A stretch of DNA of 64,000 bases from Pyrus communis (Eukaryota; Streptophyta; Magnoliopsida; Rosales; Rosaceae), in NCBI RefSeq assembly GCF_963583255.1, contig NC_084813.1, forward strand, positions 24,148,953 through 24,212,952. The letters are read 5' to 3'. A program made the position numbers and the translations under genes. Below are positions 24,849-41,229 of the stretch, piece after piece. Numbering within the stretch: position 1 is the first letter of the stretch; every line of letters begins with the position of its first letter. The notes beneath the pieces are model-generated. The model worked only from the letters and a program-made list of their open reading frames with translations. It did no database searches and was not told the origin of the DNA.

Positions 24849-24864
24849 CAAATCTTCTTCTCTC

Positions 24865-24898
<34 letters not shown>

Positions 24899-25719
24899 GT
24901 TTGTACCAATTAGAATTTTGTTTGAGTGTAATACATGAGATTTGCATAAGTAAGCGTTAGATTGACCTAAAGGTTGATATAAAAGAGATACGGTCCTCAA
25001 AATAAGGACTTTAGGTGAGCAACATTAGTAACGTATATGTGGGTAAAGAGCTCATCACTTGACTAGAGCTAAAAATTTGTCTCTTGATGCTATAAGCACA
25101 ATTTTAAAAGCTTGTAACTTGATATTTATATGTTAAGGTATAACGTTGGTAGAACATATTTGACGAATTTGGTTCATTTTAACACTAAAAATGTATTAAT
25201 ATTTAATTAAAATGAACCAACTTGTAATTAGATTGGTATGGTTTGATGTTGCCTCTATGGGAAACCGGCTAAACCAAATCAAACCGCCTATAAATTTCAT
25301 TGGTTTTGGCATGTGACATTTTTATACGAGTTACCGCATTTACCATTATGTTTCATCTCATACATAAGAGACACTGTTCTCTACTTGATCTTAATCGGTT
25401 TTCAACTAAACGGGGGGTGGGTTATGAGGTTTTACTAACGCTTTTACACTGATTTTCGCACTAACATTTTAAAAAATACAGTTTATCAAACATTCAACTA
25501 ATTTATTTTACAACTAATTATTCTTAAAGACATCAAAGTAGGCTTTTTTAAAAAAGTGCAACAATTCTAAACTAGCCCTGAATCGCCAAACTGTCCAACA
25601 AAAGTTTGGTTTTGATTGGCTTCGCCTCCATTTCATGTAACCGAATCAAAACTCCCCATTTCATGTAAAACCGATTCAAACCAGACTGCGTCCAAAATTA
25701 GTTGGACCCAGTGTACCCA

Positions 25720-25885
25720 TATAGTCAGCCCAAAATTAGATGCTTACGTTCGAAATGGGGAAAAGTCCAATCCAAAGGTAAAGGGCTTTTTCCGCACAAG
25801 CCCAGCACAACACAGGGGCAAATTTGTCATTACGCTCGCACCACTAGGGTTTAGCCAAATTTAGGGTTTGCATATAAGGCGAAAC
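25720..25885 (+). promoter_or_regulatory. Ribosomal-protein-type promoter (telo boxes, site II-like)
   Basis: Two telo-box sequences in reverse orientation, TAGGGTTT (about 25846 and 25862), lie beside a TATA-like 'catataagg' (about 25870). GGCC/GCCCA-type site II-like elements lie near 25728 and 25800. The leader that follows is pyrimidine-rich (CT repeats around 25938-25965). This combination is characteristic of plant translation-machinery genes. Confidence 0.7.
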
Positions 25886-25994
25886 AAAGTGCCATTTGTG
25901 TCGTCCTCTTCTCTCAGAACTCGGCAGCGCGAGCCTCCCCCTCTCTCTCACTCTCTCACTCTCCTTTCTGGATCTGACCTAGGGCTAGCCAGCC

Positions 25995-27889
<1,895 letters not shown>

Positions 27890-29640
27890 AGTGGAGGCCT
27901 CTCAATTTAGAAGCGTTTCGATATCATGAGCCTTGATTTTATCGTTAGTTTCTTTTACCGACCTTTACAGTTTATTTTAGCGGATGTTATAAGCGTTTCT
28001 TGCTCGTGTTTTGTTGCGACTAGAGCTCAAATGTTTTGCTTTAAATACCCTAAGTAATGAATTTTGTGTTAGCTTATTATAACTTTGGATCTATGTCTCT
28101 AATTTCGTTGCACTGTTTGCTTTGATTTGATGAATTGTCCTGTGTTTTTTTCTCTGCCTCTTTCGTGTCGAGCATTTTTCTCATAATTTCATTTTGTAAC
28201 CGTAGCATATGTAGGTTTGCATGTCCAAACTACCTTAATTGATTTTTTCTCATCATATCTTAAATTGCGGCCATTCTTCCATTTTTGCAAATATCCTTGT
28301 AATTTATCCTGTAATTTCTCGTGTGTCCAGGCGTCCATCGAAGCATTCTTATTATGCTATACTCATTTTTTTGTATGTATGGATTTTTACCTGTCTATAT
28401 TCCCCAACACGCACGAAAATTACTTTAATATCATATGACGGTCGCACAAATCCCCAACACGCTCGAAAATTACTTGGGTCGCACAAATGCACAACATGCT
28501 CGTAAAGTACTTGTCTCGATCTAATTTGCTTAATTTGCGTTTCAATTAAGAGAATTGTTATTGATTTTCTTCAATTATTGATGTCTATCAATATAGTGAG
28601 AGGTGTCCAATTTCTTTTGTGGTTAAGGAGTTGGGTCTCCATCTCGATAAATTTTTAATTGTGAAGGAGACCCAAGTGGTACATCATACATTTTAATGAG
28701 AATAGTGAGGTTATTAATTTTTTAGCATATATATCTTATTATTTATATAATAATACGATAATATATCATTTCGTGTGTTGATCACATCGAAAAATCTCTT
28801 CTCCCTCTCTCTCTCGTGCACGTAATCAAAATCATGCGGTATCACGTTTTGAATTTGAAAAATGGAATTTGGTGGGGTCCCTCTCACGTGTTCCACATTA
28901 ATTCCGGTCTTAGATATTTATCTCATTGCAATTACACCCAACCACGTCTTCTAGAGATTTATCTTCCGTCTCGGTGTTGTGTGGCATTGTTAAATCAAAC
29001 ACGTGTCATGTTGTTGCCATGCCGTATATATGGGTTCGTTTTTCATTTGGAGAAAATTTTCATTGCGACGGGAATATAAGTTTGACATCATGTATTTTAA
29101 TAGGAGTGAATCGAGTGATGTGAAATTTTATTTTTCAAGCAATTAATTTTTTAACCCACATATCTCACCGTTTGTATAGTATACGTGGTGTATCATTTTG
29201 TGTATCAATCACACTGAAAATTCATAGTAGATCAATGTCAGACCGAATCAATCAAACTACTCAAGAATTTACGTGCGAACATGAGAATAATATGGGACTC
29301 AGTGGGCCAGCTGCCCTAGCCAAGTTTTTCCTGTTCTAACGAGAAAAAGATATGATAATGTTTGGTTAGCTGATATGCTTGAGTTGTTTTAACTCTTAAG
29401 ATAGAGACAATATAATCCTAATCATAGTGAAAAGGCCATCGCTTAAGAAAGAACTCTCATGCTACAACAGTATAAAAACAAATAATAATACGTAATCGAT
29501 TTGAAATACCTTCACAGTTGGATTTGAATACTTTAAATCAAATTACTAATTGATTTCCATACAAAACGCGAAACAGCCTCGGCCTCCTCATCCAGCTACA
29601 ACGAAAAAGGCCGTTAGAGCGGTCTCCAAGTCGTGGAGTT
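27890..29640. other. Intergenic; dispersed repeat remnants
   Basis: This is the 3' UTR of RPS9, then AT-rich DNA. A short duplicated phrase, 'acgcacgaaaattac' or 'acgctcgaaaattact', occurs near 28410 and 28456. Two related blocks at about 28690-28805 and 29085-29225 ('ttaattttttaRc...atatctc...tgtgtatcaatcacactgaaaa') match 59.04-59.17 kb and part of 34.72-34.77 kb, so they belong to a dispersed MITE-like family. No gene recognised. Confidence 0.5.
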
Positions 29641-29830
29641 TATAACAACCACATGTCCCGTCGGTCCACCACGTGGCCAACCTCGTTTTCTCTCATTATT
29701 TCCACGTGTCGACCTCCCATAAGTTTCCGCCCACAATAAAGATTATTTAACCTCGGGTTCCATGCCAGAGCTCGCGTTCGTCCAAAGCCATAGCTCTCGC
29801 CACTGCGCAATACGCACCGTTTCGACCAAC

Positions 29831-30229
29831 ATGATGACACTGCGTCACAAGCAGGAGGAAGAGAACCGGAACCGGAACCAGATCGAGATTCGGGAGATGA
29901 TGGAGAAGGTCCGGCGGAGCATGCTGTTCGTTTCGTCGAAGGAGAAGAAGGCGTGTACGGACGAGCGGGAGGAGGACAGCGCGGGGTCGTCGGAGGAGAT
30001 GGAGTCGCCGAGGTCGGTTGGGCGATGGCGGAGGAGGACGACGAAGGAGGGGTGCGTGATGCACAGCCAGGTCTTGAGGATCAGAGAGGAGGACTCGCAT
30101 CTCGGCGAGAGTACGGTTCCGATAGGTGCTGCTGCTGCGGCCGGCAAAGATTATCACGGCATGGACGTTGTGCTTTTCGCCCGGCCAATCTTGCCTTCCT
30201 CGCCTCTCAAGAAAACGATCAACGCTTAG
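29831..30229 (+). CDS. Small basic/acidic protein, unrecognised (~132 aa)
   Basis: A GC-rich frame in AT-rich surroundings, preceded by a TATA-like 'tatttaa' near 29744. I chose the ATG at 29831 (MMTLRHKQEEE), because the in-frame ATG at 29762 lies very close to that TATA; the longer form would have 155 residues. The protein is highly charged: a Glu/Arg/Asn-rich start, REMMEKVRRSMLFV, a Ser/Glu stretch, PRSVGRWRRRT, then CVMHSQVLRIREEDSHLGE and a C-terminal ARPILPSSPLKK. No membrane segment or known domain was recognised. After the stop, a possible donor at about 30262 and acceptor at about 30803 suggest a 3'-UTR intron. The codon-like composition and motif-rich sequence argue for a real gene; the function is unknown. 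Confidence 0.55.
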   Translation: MMTLRHKQEEENRNRNQIEIREMMEKVRRSMLFVSSKEKKACTDEREEDSAGSSEEMESPRSVGRWRRRTTKEGCVMHSQVLRIREEDSHLGESTVPIGAAAAAGKDYHGMDVVLFARPILPSSPLKKTINA

Positions 30230-30446
30230 TTTGCGCTAATTACTCTGCTAATCATGTTCAGGTTTGTTATTTTTTCCTCTCTTTTTTCTGAAATTGATTG
30301 ATTAATTTGTTGCTTTAGTTTCTTTGATTTCCTTATGAAATTCTGGTGTCGGTGGTGATCTTGATTGTTTCAAATCTTGATCTGCAAATTATTTGAGGAT
30401 TTGGTTTTAATTGTTTATTCGAACCTTGAGTTTTTGACCATAGCTT

Positions 30447-30682
30447 CTGTTTGGATGCTGGGAAAATTCATGTTAATCAAAGTTCATACAGGATTGTTTT
30501 CAGAATTTTCTCAGAAGTGTGGATTTTCTTTTCAGAAGTAAATTACTATTTTTCAAAATCCTCTGATAAGATCAAAGCAAGTCCTGAATTTCTGTTAAGA
30601 AATTGCTTAACTTGTTTTCGGTTCAAGAAATCACAATTTTATTCGTTGGTCCATATAATTTTCTCGGCATCCAAACGACCCT
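30447..30682. repeat. Inverted-repeat insertion after the small gene
   Basis: 'tctgtttggatgctgggaaa' at the left is complemented by 'ttttctcggcatccaaacga' at the right, bounding about 236 bp. It is MITE-like and lies in the putative 3'-UTR intron. Target duplication was not established. Confidence 0.45.
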
Positions 30683-31099
30683 TTCAAACTTTTCCGATTC
30701 TTTAATTTTCTTTTGACTATTTCACTTTCCCTCCATTTGTCTGTTATTGGGCTTGGCCCAATTATTGTTTGGATCTTAATGGGCTTACTTGTTTTTCGTT
30801 TAGGAGGAAGAAGTTGATGGCTTTCATGGTGAAGAAAAGAGCTGCAATGAAAAATTCCGAGGAGAAAGACGAAGAGTTAGAATTAAGTTCCATCTTTGTG
30901 TTTTTTTTTTCCTTTCTTTCTAGGATAAAAGTGTAGTCAGTTTGTTCTGCAAGCTTTTCAGTTTGTTCTGCAAGCTTTTCTGTACAGTTAAACAAAAATA
31001 CTTTTTGATAAATCAAAAGCACTTTTTGAAATAGCTGAAAACTTTTTTGAAGCACATAACAGATGCTTTTTGCAAGAAACAATTTAAACGCTTCTAGGA

Positions 31100-31577
31100 C
31101 TCAAAAATATTTTACTAAAAGTGGTTTTGGTAATTTTAAAATACTTCCCAAGGAGCCCAAAAGTGTTTCCGACTACCGTTGTATTGTAGAGGAAACACTT
31201 CCAAAGCACTTTGCTTATATCTTTTGCTCTAACGTTAAAAGCACGTATAGCAAAACTGCTTGCGCAGATCGTTTTGTTAACGTGAGGTCCTTTCCAACCA
31301 CTAGGAAATAACTGCCCGAGGGACACGTGCCCAAAAGAGGATATATTTTTCCTAAAATTGGTTTCAGTAATTTTAAAATACTTCCCAAGGAGCTCAAAAG
31401 TGTTTCCGACTACGGTTGTATTGCAGAGGAAACACTTCAACGCACTTTGCTTAAATCTTTTGCTTATGTTAAAAGCACTTATAGCAAAACTGCTTGCGCA
31501 GATTGTTTTGTTAATGTGAGGTCCTTTCCAACCACTGGGAAACAATTGCCCGAGGGACACATGCCCAAAAGAGGATG
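31100..31577. repeat. Tandem duplication, ~237-bp unit (x2)
   Basis: The phrase 'taattttaaaatacttccca' occurs at 31131 and 31368. Similarity continues through 'gtgtttccgactac', 'gcaaaactgcttgcgcagat', 'gaggtcctttccaaccact' and 'gcccgagggacac'. The copies differ by scattered substitutions and small indels. Both strands show open frames by chance; no known protein was recognised. The second copy ends at about 31577. Confidence 0.8.
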
Positions 31578-32066
31578 AATAAGTCTACTGGTCAAGGGCC
31601 CACTACAACAACGATATTGTCTATAATTTACCACATGTTCAATCCTTCAGGTGTGGAGGTTTATCACAAAAGATTTCAGTATTAATTAGAGAAGGGTATT
31701 TTTATTTAAACTGCTTTTTTTTTGGTCCTCTGGTCCATGTGAGACAATGGGTTCCAACAATACTGCTTAGAAAGGGTCAGAATTGAGAGATTCGGTGTAC
31801 ATAGCCTAATTTTGAAGAGTTAACTACTTCAATATTATTTTTCAGTTTGTTAGTCTAAAGTCTGAACACGTAAACACACGATTATTCTAGTATTTGTTGA
31901 CCTCACCAATTTTAAATGTTAACATGTCTGAATTGAGCCGAAAAACATCATCACGTGACCGAATTGTAACAAAAGAAAGCATTCCATTAATAATAAAATT
32001 CAACAAGTTTCGTTAATCTGGATCACATTAACAGCTTTTTTAAGCTAAACCAACAACTACCTAATT

Positions 32067-36127
<4,061 letters not shown>

Positions 36128-36328
36128 GGGAAATGGATCATTTCTGGATCCCTTCCTTCTAATCTATTAAGTTCGGAAATTCGAGCCGTTGAAATTTTAT
36201 CTAACCGTTAAAGTTATTATAACTTTTAAAGTGAGCCCCTATTTGTAGCTATTGGATCAAATTTCAACAGCCTATATCCTCGAACTTAGTGGATTAAGAG
36301 AAAGGGGTACGGACAGGATCCCTTTCCC
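36128..36328. mobile_element. Fold-back MITE (~200 bp)
   Basis: The left arm 'gggaaatggatcatttctgg' and 'attaagttcggaaattcgag' are complemented at the right by 'ctcgaacttagtggattaag' and 'ggacaggatccctttccc'. Arms extend about 75 bp each. Target duplication is unclear. Confidence 0.6.
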
Positions 36329-36415
36329 TACTTTTGCATGCTAGCCAGATAATTAAAACTTAAAAAAAAAATTTAACAATGTTTAAATGTTTAATTAGGA
36401 GTATAGATTCATAAG

Positions 36416-36622
36416 GGCTCGTTTATAACTGTTTTTAAAATGATAGAAAACGTTTTTGGGTTTCAAAAGTATTTGAAATGTTTTCTGCAAAAAAACACTA
36501 GTTATGTGCTTTCTTTAAGTGTTTTTTTCAGTATTTATTTACATTGTTACTAGGAATTGATTTCAAAAATATTTTCATTAAAAACGCTTTTAACGATTTT
36601 AAAAATACTTTCAAACGAGATC
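36416..36622. mobile_element. MITE related to the split element at 21.3 kb
   Basis: The inverted ends 'ctcgtttataactgttttta' and the complement of 'aaaatactttcaaacgagat' share the 'gtttttaaaatgatagaaaa' type motif with the outer MITE at 21314/24269. Confidence 0.55.
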
Positions 36623-36674
36623 TAACTAAACTAAACCCTAATTTGAGAAGCATATCACATGCTTTAGTGTTAGC

Positions 36675-36740
36675 AAAACATCAACAAGGACAAGTTTCAA
36701 AAAAAAAAAAAAAAAAAAAAAAAAAACATCAACAAGGACA
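36675..36740 (+). mobile_element. Minimal poly(A) retro-insertion with target duplication
   Basis: 'aaaacatcaacaaggaca' occurs at 36675-36692 and again at 36723-36740. Between them are only 'agtttc' and a run of A of about 24. This is the structure left by target-primed reverse transcription that stopped almost at once: an extremely 5'-truncated LINE/SINE or mRNA tail. Replication slippage is the alternative. Confidence 0.6.
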
Positions 36741-38039
36741 GGAGTAGCTCACCTAGTGTCCCCAAAAGGACACACATTGCGACTAAAGCCACTTCAACTT
36801 ATAGGGCCTAAAAACACTTGGGGCTATGTCTTTGCTTTTATATAGCCTCTTCCAACGGACCTGGATTGTGCGCCATTCCCATCCCATACCCTTTTCATTC
36901 ATTTTTATTTCCGTTGTCAAGATTAAGGCACGTTAATATTTTATATTGAATTTTTTTTATAGAAATAATAAGACAAAAAACAATAAGAATATAAAATGTT
37001 GACGTGTCTTAACTATGACCACACAAATAAAAAAAGATGGGAAAGATATGGGATGGGGGAGGGCAGACAATCCAAGTCCTCTTCTAACATATTAGCCAAA
37101 GTTTCTCAGACCCATTGGAGTAGGTCAACAAATTACACTTGTCTGTCAAATGCAATGACTATTTTGATCAAACTTTTTGAACTCAGTGTCGGATACCGGT
37201 TGGTTACTTGCAATTAAGCAGTCAGTTTTCTTGCGAGTTAGGTATTTCGAAAGACGACAGACCATATGAATTTGTTAATGTGAAGAATTCGTTTGGTCCT
37301 AAATAACTTCAAGATTAGAAAGAAAGTTAATTTGACGTTATATATGTGACAACATGCGTTCCATCATTGGTTAGCATGAAAAGCTTTGCTAACGTCTTTC
37401 CAAGAAGATGATGCTAGGTTAGTTGTAACTTTTCAATTCTTTCTTTGTGATTTCTTATCAATTATAATATGATTAAGGTTGAATATTTTTCAATTTTTTG
37501 AATTGTAATTTGTCATCACTTGTTGGTCAAGTTCCTGTTCCTAGTTTTCAGTTTGGAACTTCGAGAAATCAATCCAACTAGTAATTAATGGTGGGTTTTT
37601 ATTTATTTTTATTTTTATTTTTATTTTTATTTTTTATTTTATTCTTTCAAAGAAATCAAAACTATAAGTTCTAATTTACATGGGCTTGTACTTTTATCGT
37701 TACAATCTAATCAATTGACCTAACCCGTATTTACAATTAGTTGTAAATTTATGAAAACAACTTTCACACGTCGAGTGTATGCCTCATTTCTTCTTATCGC
37801 ACACATTACGCTTAAAGAAGAAGTAGGTATGTACTCTGATAGTTTTTTCTCGGGTTTTAGGAGATAAATATAATTGCACTTTTCGGTTGAGCCTTGGTTT
37901 TTGGTGGGGCAACTGCTTGATCCCATATTTTTTTGGCCCAAATATAAACCCTTCCTCCCATAAAGTAAATGTTTGTGTGAGCCCAAATTGTGCCCATAAT
38001 TTTGGTTGTCTTTTAGTGGATGCATAAAGAAAAGAAAAT
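36741..38039. other. Intergenic with an (ATTTTT)n tract
   Basis: AT-rich DNA without recognisable genes. A degenerate (A)TTTTT repeat lies at about 37600-37650. Short frames on both strands lack support. Confidence 0.4.
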
Positions 38040-38190
38040 TTTAACGATAAATTTCCGGTATTGTTCACTTTAACGAAAAATTATATTTTTTTCACTAAAA
38101 TGTCAATCCTGGTACTATTCACTTTACCCTTTATTTTGTCATTATCATTAAAACTCAAAGTTTTCAAGTCATTTTCGTTAATTTTCCTTA
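38040..38190. mobile_element. Dispersed MITE-like repeat
   Basis: 'ttaacgataaatttccggta' followed by 'ttcactttaacgaaaaatta', 'gtcaatcctggtactattca' and ending 'cgttaattttcctta'. The ends are inverted ('ttaacgataa' against 'ttcgttaa'). I recall this sequence as very common in Rosaceae non-coding DNA; fragments occur at 7.92 kb and possibly 38.40 kb in this window. Confidence 0.6.
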
Positions 38191-39983
38191 AAGAAAAAGA
38201 AGTTAGTCTAAGTTTGGTTTGGAGTTGGTGTAGCTTCTTAAAAAAGTTGGGGCCTTAATTGTGATTAGTAAATAAATAAATAAAGTTTTTTTTTATTAAA
38301 ATCATGGGTCCAAAATAGTGCAAAAAAAAAAAAAAAAAACAACTCTACACATGCTTCTAAAAAAAAAGTGTTTTTTTTTCTTCTTTTCTTTTTTTAATTA
38401 AATGAATATAAACAGTACCAATTAATGAAACTTTCGTACTAACAATTCTACCTCTATCTTCCTTTGCTAATAGCACTTTTAGTACTATAGTTTACCAAAT
38501 ACTTGCGTTTTTCCCAGTTTATTTTCATAGTACAACATAAGTAATTTTGAAAAAAAAATTAAAAACCCCAAACTATCCCTTAATATTATATCAAATGTAG
38601 CTTACATTAACGACAAAAATGTGACATTTGATATAACATATGATTCTAATTGAGCTAATGGACAATGGAGATATGATTAAGAAGAAGATGATGATAGTTC
38701 ATGGAAGCTAAAGTTTCACAAAATTTAATCACTTTGTTGGAGTTTTTGATTTGCCAACTCACCTACTCCTAACATGGCAACTATCCATTTGTATTTGTAC
38801 CTCACTCCACCGGACAAAAGATATTTACCTTTTCGATTTTTAAGACCACTCAACTTAATCATGATTTCCAAGGCCAAAATGCATGATAAATGGAGTGCAC
38901 AAGGAAATGGGTCCATGTATTGCTCTGTAAATGTAACCTTTTATCTTGATACTTTATGCATTATAACATAGAAAACAACATTAGAGGCATATTGCTTTGT
39001 TGTAAAGGGTCGCCTAATGCGGAAAAAACATGTCTGTCATAGTGTTATCTAGTTCAGTTTCTATCTATTTCTTCACGTGATTAACGATATAAACTGAAGT
39101 GATATATTACGTGATTGGAAAATCTTAATTCACCTATTGATGCGTTTCAAGGGCATGTTCGGCATGAGGATTTCCTTCTAAACGTGTAAGATTTTGAGTC
39201 CTTGGCTTATTTGATGGGGTGTGTTACTCATCCAATACAATGGATTGAAAGATCATATTTGTCAAGTTAATTAATCTTTCCTAAACAAATTCTAACAACC
39301 CAAAAAATCGTGTCAACTGCAAATGACTTGTAACTCAGTTGGTTAAAAACATTGGTTTTTGCATTCAATGTCCCATATTAAAATTTTCCTTTCTATAATT
39401 TAATTTAAATTATCATATCGTTTGGAAAAAAGAAAAAAATGGTCTCGAAGTTGCCAAAAATCTTGTTGGGACTTCTAAGAGCAACTCTAGCATGTGAAAC
39501 CTCTTCCCAGGCAATACACTATGCTATTCACCTGGTGAACAGTAACTGCCCTTAATGAACAGTAATCGCCTTTTGCATCTCCACCGTTGCACTTTAATAG
39601 CCCTGACAATAGGTAATAAAATATTAGTATTTTATTTATTTATAAAATAATACAAAATAATTTTAATTATAATTTCGGATAAGATTTTTAATCGTTCTCG
39701 TTGCGCCACGTGTTATTATCCAAAGTATTATTAAATAATACAAAATAATTTTATTTATAATTTCGGCTAATGAACACATGCAATGTCAGTCGAAAGGGGT
39801 GCTTCCACGAATATGGTATAAATTTATTTATGATCCTACAATGTATTTTTCATTTTTCAATTCACAAACATAGAGAGAGAAAACAAAAAGTATTTCCTTC
39901 CATCTAAAATCTATCAAAAATTATAGGATATCAAGGTGTTGGTTGAAATGCCTAAATGAGATTATGAGAATGTGGTAATGTGT
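38191..39983. other. Intergenic; possible truncated PIF end
   Basis: No gene is seen. The segment from about 39478 ('agagcaactctagcatg') through the TATA-like and 'caattcacaaacatagagag' leader near 39860-39880 looks like a decayed 5' part of a PIF-type element. The block 'ataatacaaaataattttaattataatttcgg' is directly repeated (about 39648 and 39737). This assignment is weak. Confidence 0.3.
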
Positions 39984-40467
39984 ATTGAGAACATTGTAGC
40001 AACGGTTTCTTAGTTTTAAACTCAATTGGAGCGTTGGTCTTTTAATTAAAATTTTGTGACTATTAGTTCCTTAACTCATCAAAATATGCAACCATGATAA
40101 TTTTCGTCAATTCTGTTTGATCTTCTGTCAAAATAGGTCATGGTGGAAGGACATTGCTACAATTAGATTAAAGTTGAGGGATCATTTCTCCAATTGGGTC
40201 AAAGTTGAGGAACCATTGTTTTAATTGAGTTAAAATTGAGGGATCATTGCTACAATTTTCTTATTTTGTTTTTGATATTTGCCACTTAATTCTGCCCCCT
40301 GTGTGTGGCACGTAACTTATTTTAACGGAAATTCTGACAGAGTTGATGAAAATGACCATAATACACGTTTTGATAAATTAAGGGACAAATGATTATGAAT
40401 TTAACAGTGAATGAACCATTGCTCTAATTTAATCAAAATTAAGGAATCATTGCTACATTTTCCTCAA
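39984..40467. mobile_element. Long fold-back element (~0.48 kb)
   Basis: The left arm ('attgtagcaacggtttctta', 'cttaactcatcaaaatatgc', 'gataattttcgtcaattctg') is complemented by the right arm ('acagagttgatgaaaatgac', 'acacgttttgataaattaag', 'aaggaatcattgctacattt'). Each arm is about 140 bp around a core with internal 'aattgagttaaaattgaggg' repeats. There is no coding sequence. It resembles long-TIR MULE-type MITEs, but a clean 9-bp target duplication was not found. Confidence 0.7.
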
Positions 40468-40963
40468 TGTATATTAGAACAAAGAGAAATTCATGAATTT
40501 AACTATAAAACCAAGCGTTAAAACATATGAACATATCATCGCTAATATCAAAACCCTATATATGAAATTCCCGTTCTTTAGATTTTGTATTAAAATTTGT
40601 CGTTTGATTAAAAAACAGACGTTTTGCACATGAAATTCTTGTTCTAACGACAGTTTATATATCCTTTCTTTTGGCTTCTTCTGTTCATGGATTGAACCAA
40701 CTCATGTTTATCATGTTTCCCATTTTCTTTTGAAACTTTATTTTGAGGTTAAAGATATGAAAAAAAGGAAAAAATATATCAAAGAACGAGAACCGAGGCA
40801 GAGCCACAATTACCAAGCGCAGCAGAGAGCAGAGAGCAGAGCAGGACGCACAGTGTAACACTGTTAACCAGATTCCTCACCTTTAACCTGGATCCCCCCA
40901 TAAGTTGCAGTAACTTCACTACCGCAGTTAAAGCTCCCACCTTTGCCACCGTATACTAAATAC

Positions 40964-40970
40964 TATATAA
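40964..40970 (+). promoter_or_regulatory. TATA box of the ABCB19-like gene
   Basis: TATATAA, about 265 bp upstream of the ATG at 41230. The inferred leader includes a (CT)n tract at 41045-41064, common in plant 5' UTRs. Confidence 0.6.
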
Positions 40971-41229
40971 CTCCACCACCCACACCCCTCTCTTTCTCCA
41001 TCCCTCAATCTCTCCCACCTTCCTCCTTTGACTACTGGTCCAACCTCTCTCTCTCTCTCTCTCTGTTGGGCTGATCACCCAGAACAAATCGACATTGACG
41101 GTTCTTGGAACGAAAGAGAGAGGAAGAATAAAAGATGGGTTCTTTAGATCTCACGCTCTAAAGCTAGTTTCTTTTTTGTTGGGTTCGTTCTGCTCTGCCT
41201 TTTTTATCCTAACAAGGTGAGCTGCTGCA

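Larger units (their letters stand above)
14812..25410. repeat. Tandem segmental duplication, decayed (right) unit
   Basis: This is the copy of 9886-14660. CUL3-derived sequence fills 14812 to about 19615. Homology to the CUL3 upstream flank resumes at about 24370 and runs to about 25410. The intervening 4.7 kb is mobile DNA (Helitron, MITEs, Harbinger, Cassandra LTR). The right end of the homology is near the 'ttctctactYg...aatcgg' phrase also found near 14620-14637. Confidence 0.7.

Noticed and set aside
24430..25000. Overlapping frames rich in Lys, Gly-Thr-Glu or Val-Pro-Ser
   Set aside because: They arise from the MITE's GGGAC/GGAAC repeats and the adjacent poly(T) run; no family resemblance.
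39325..39390. tRNA-like text 'taactcagttggttaaaaac'
   Set aside because: Only an A-box-like part is present; no acceptable B box or cloverleaf.
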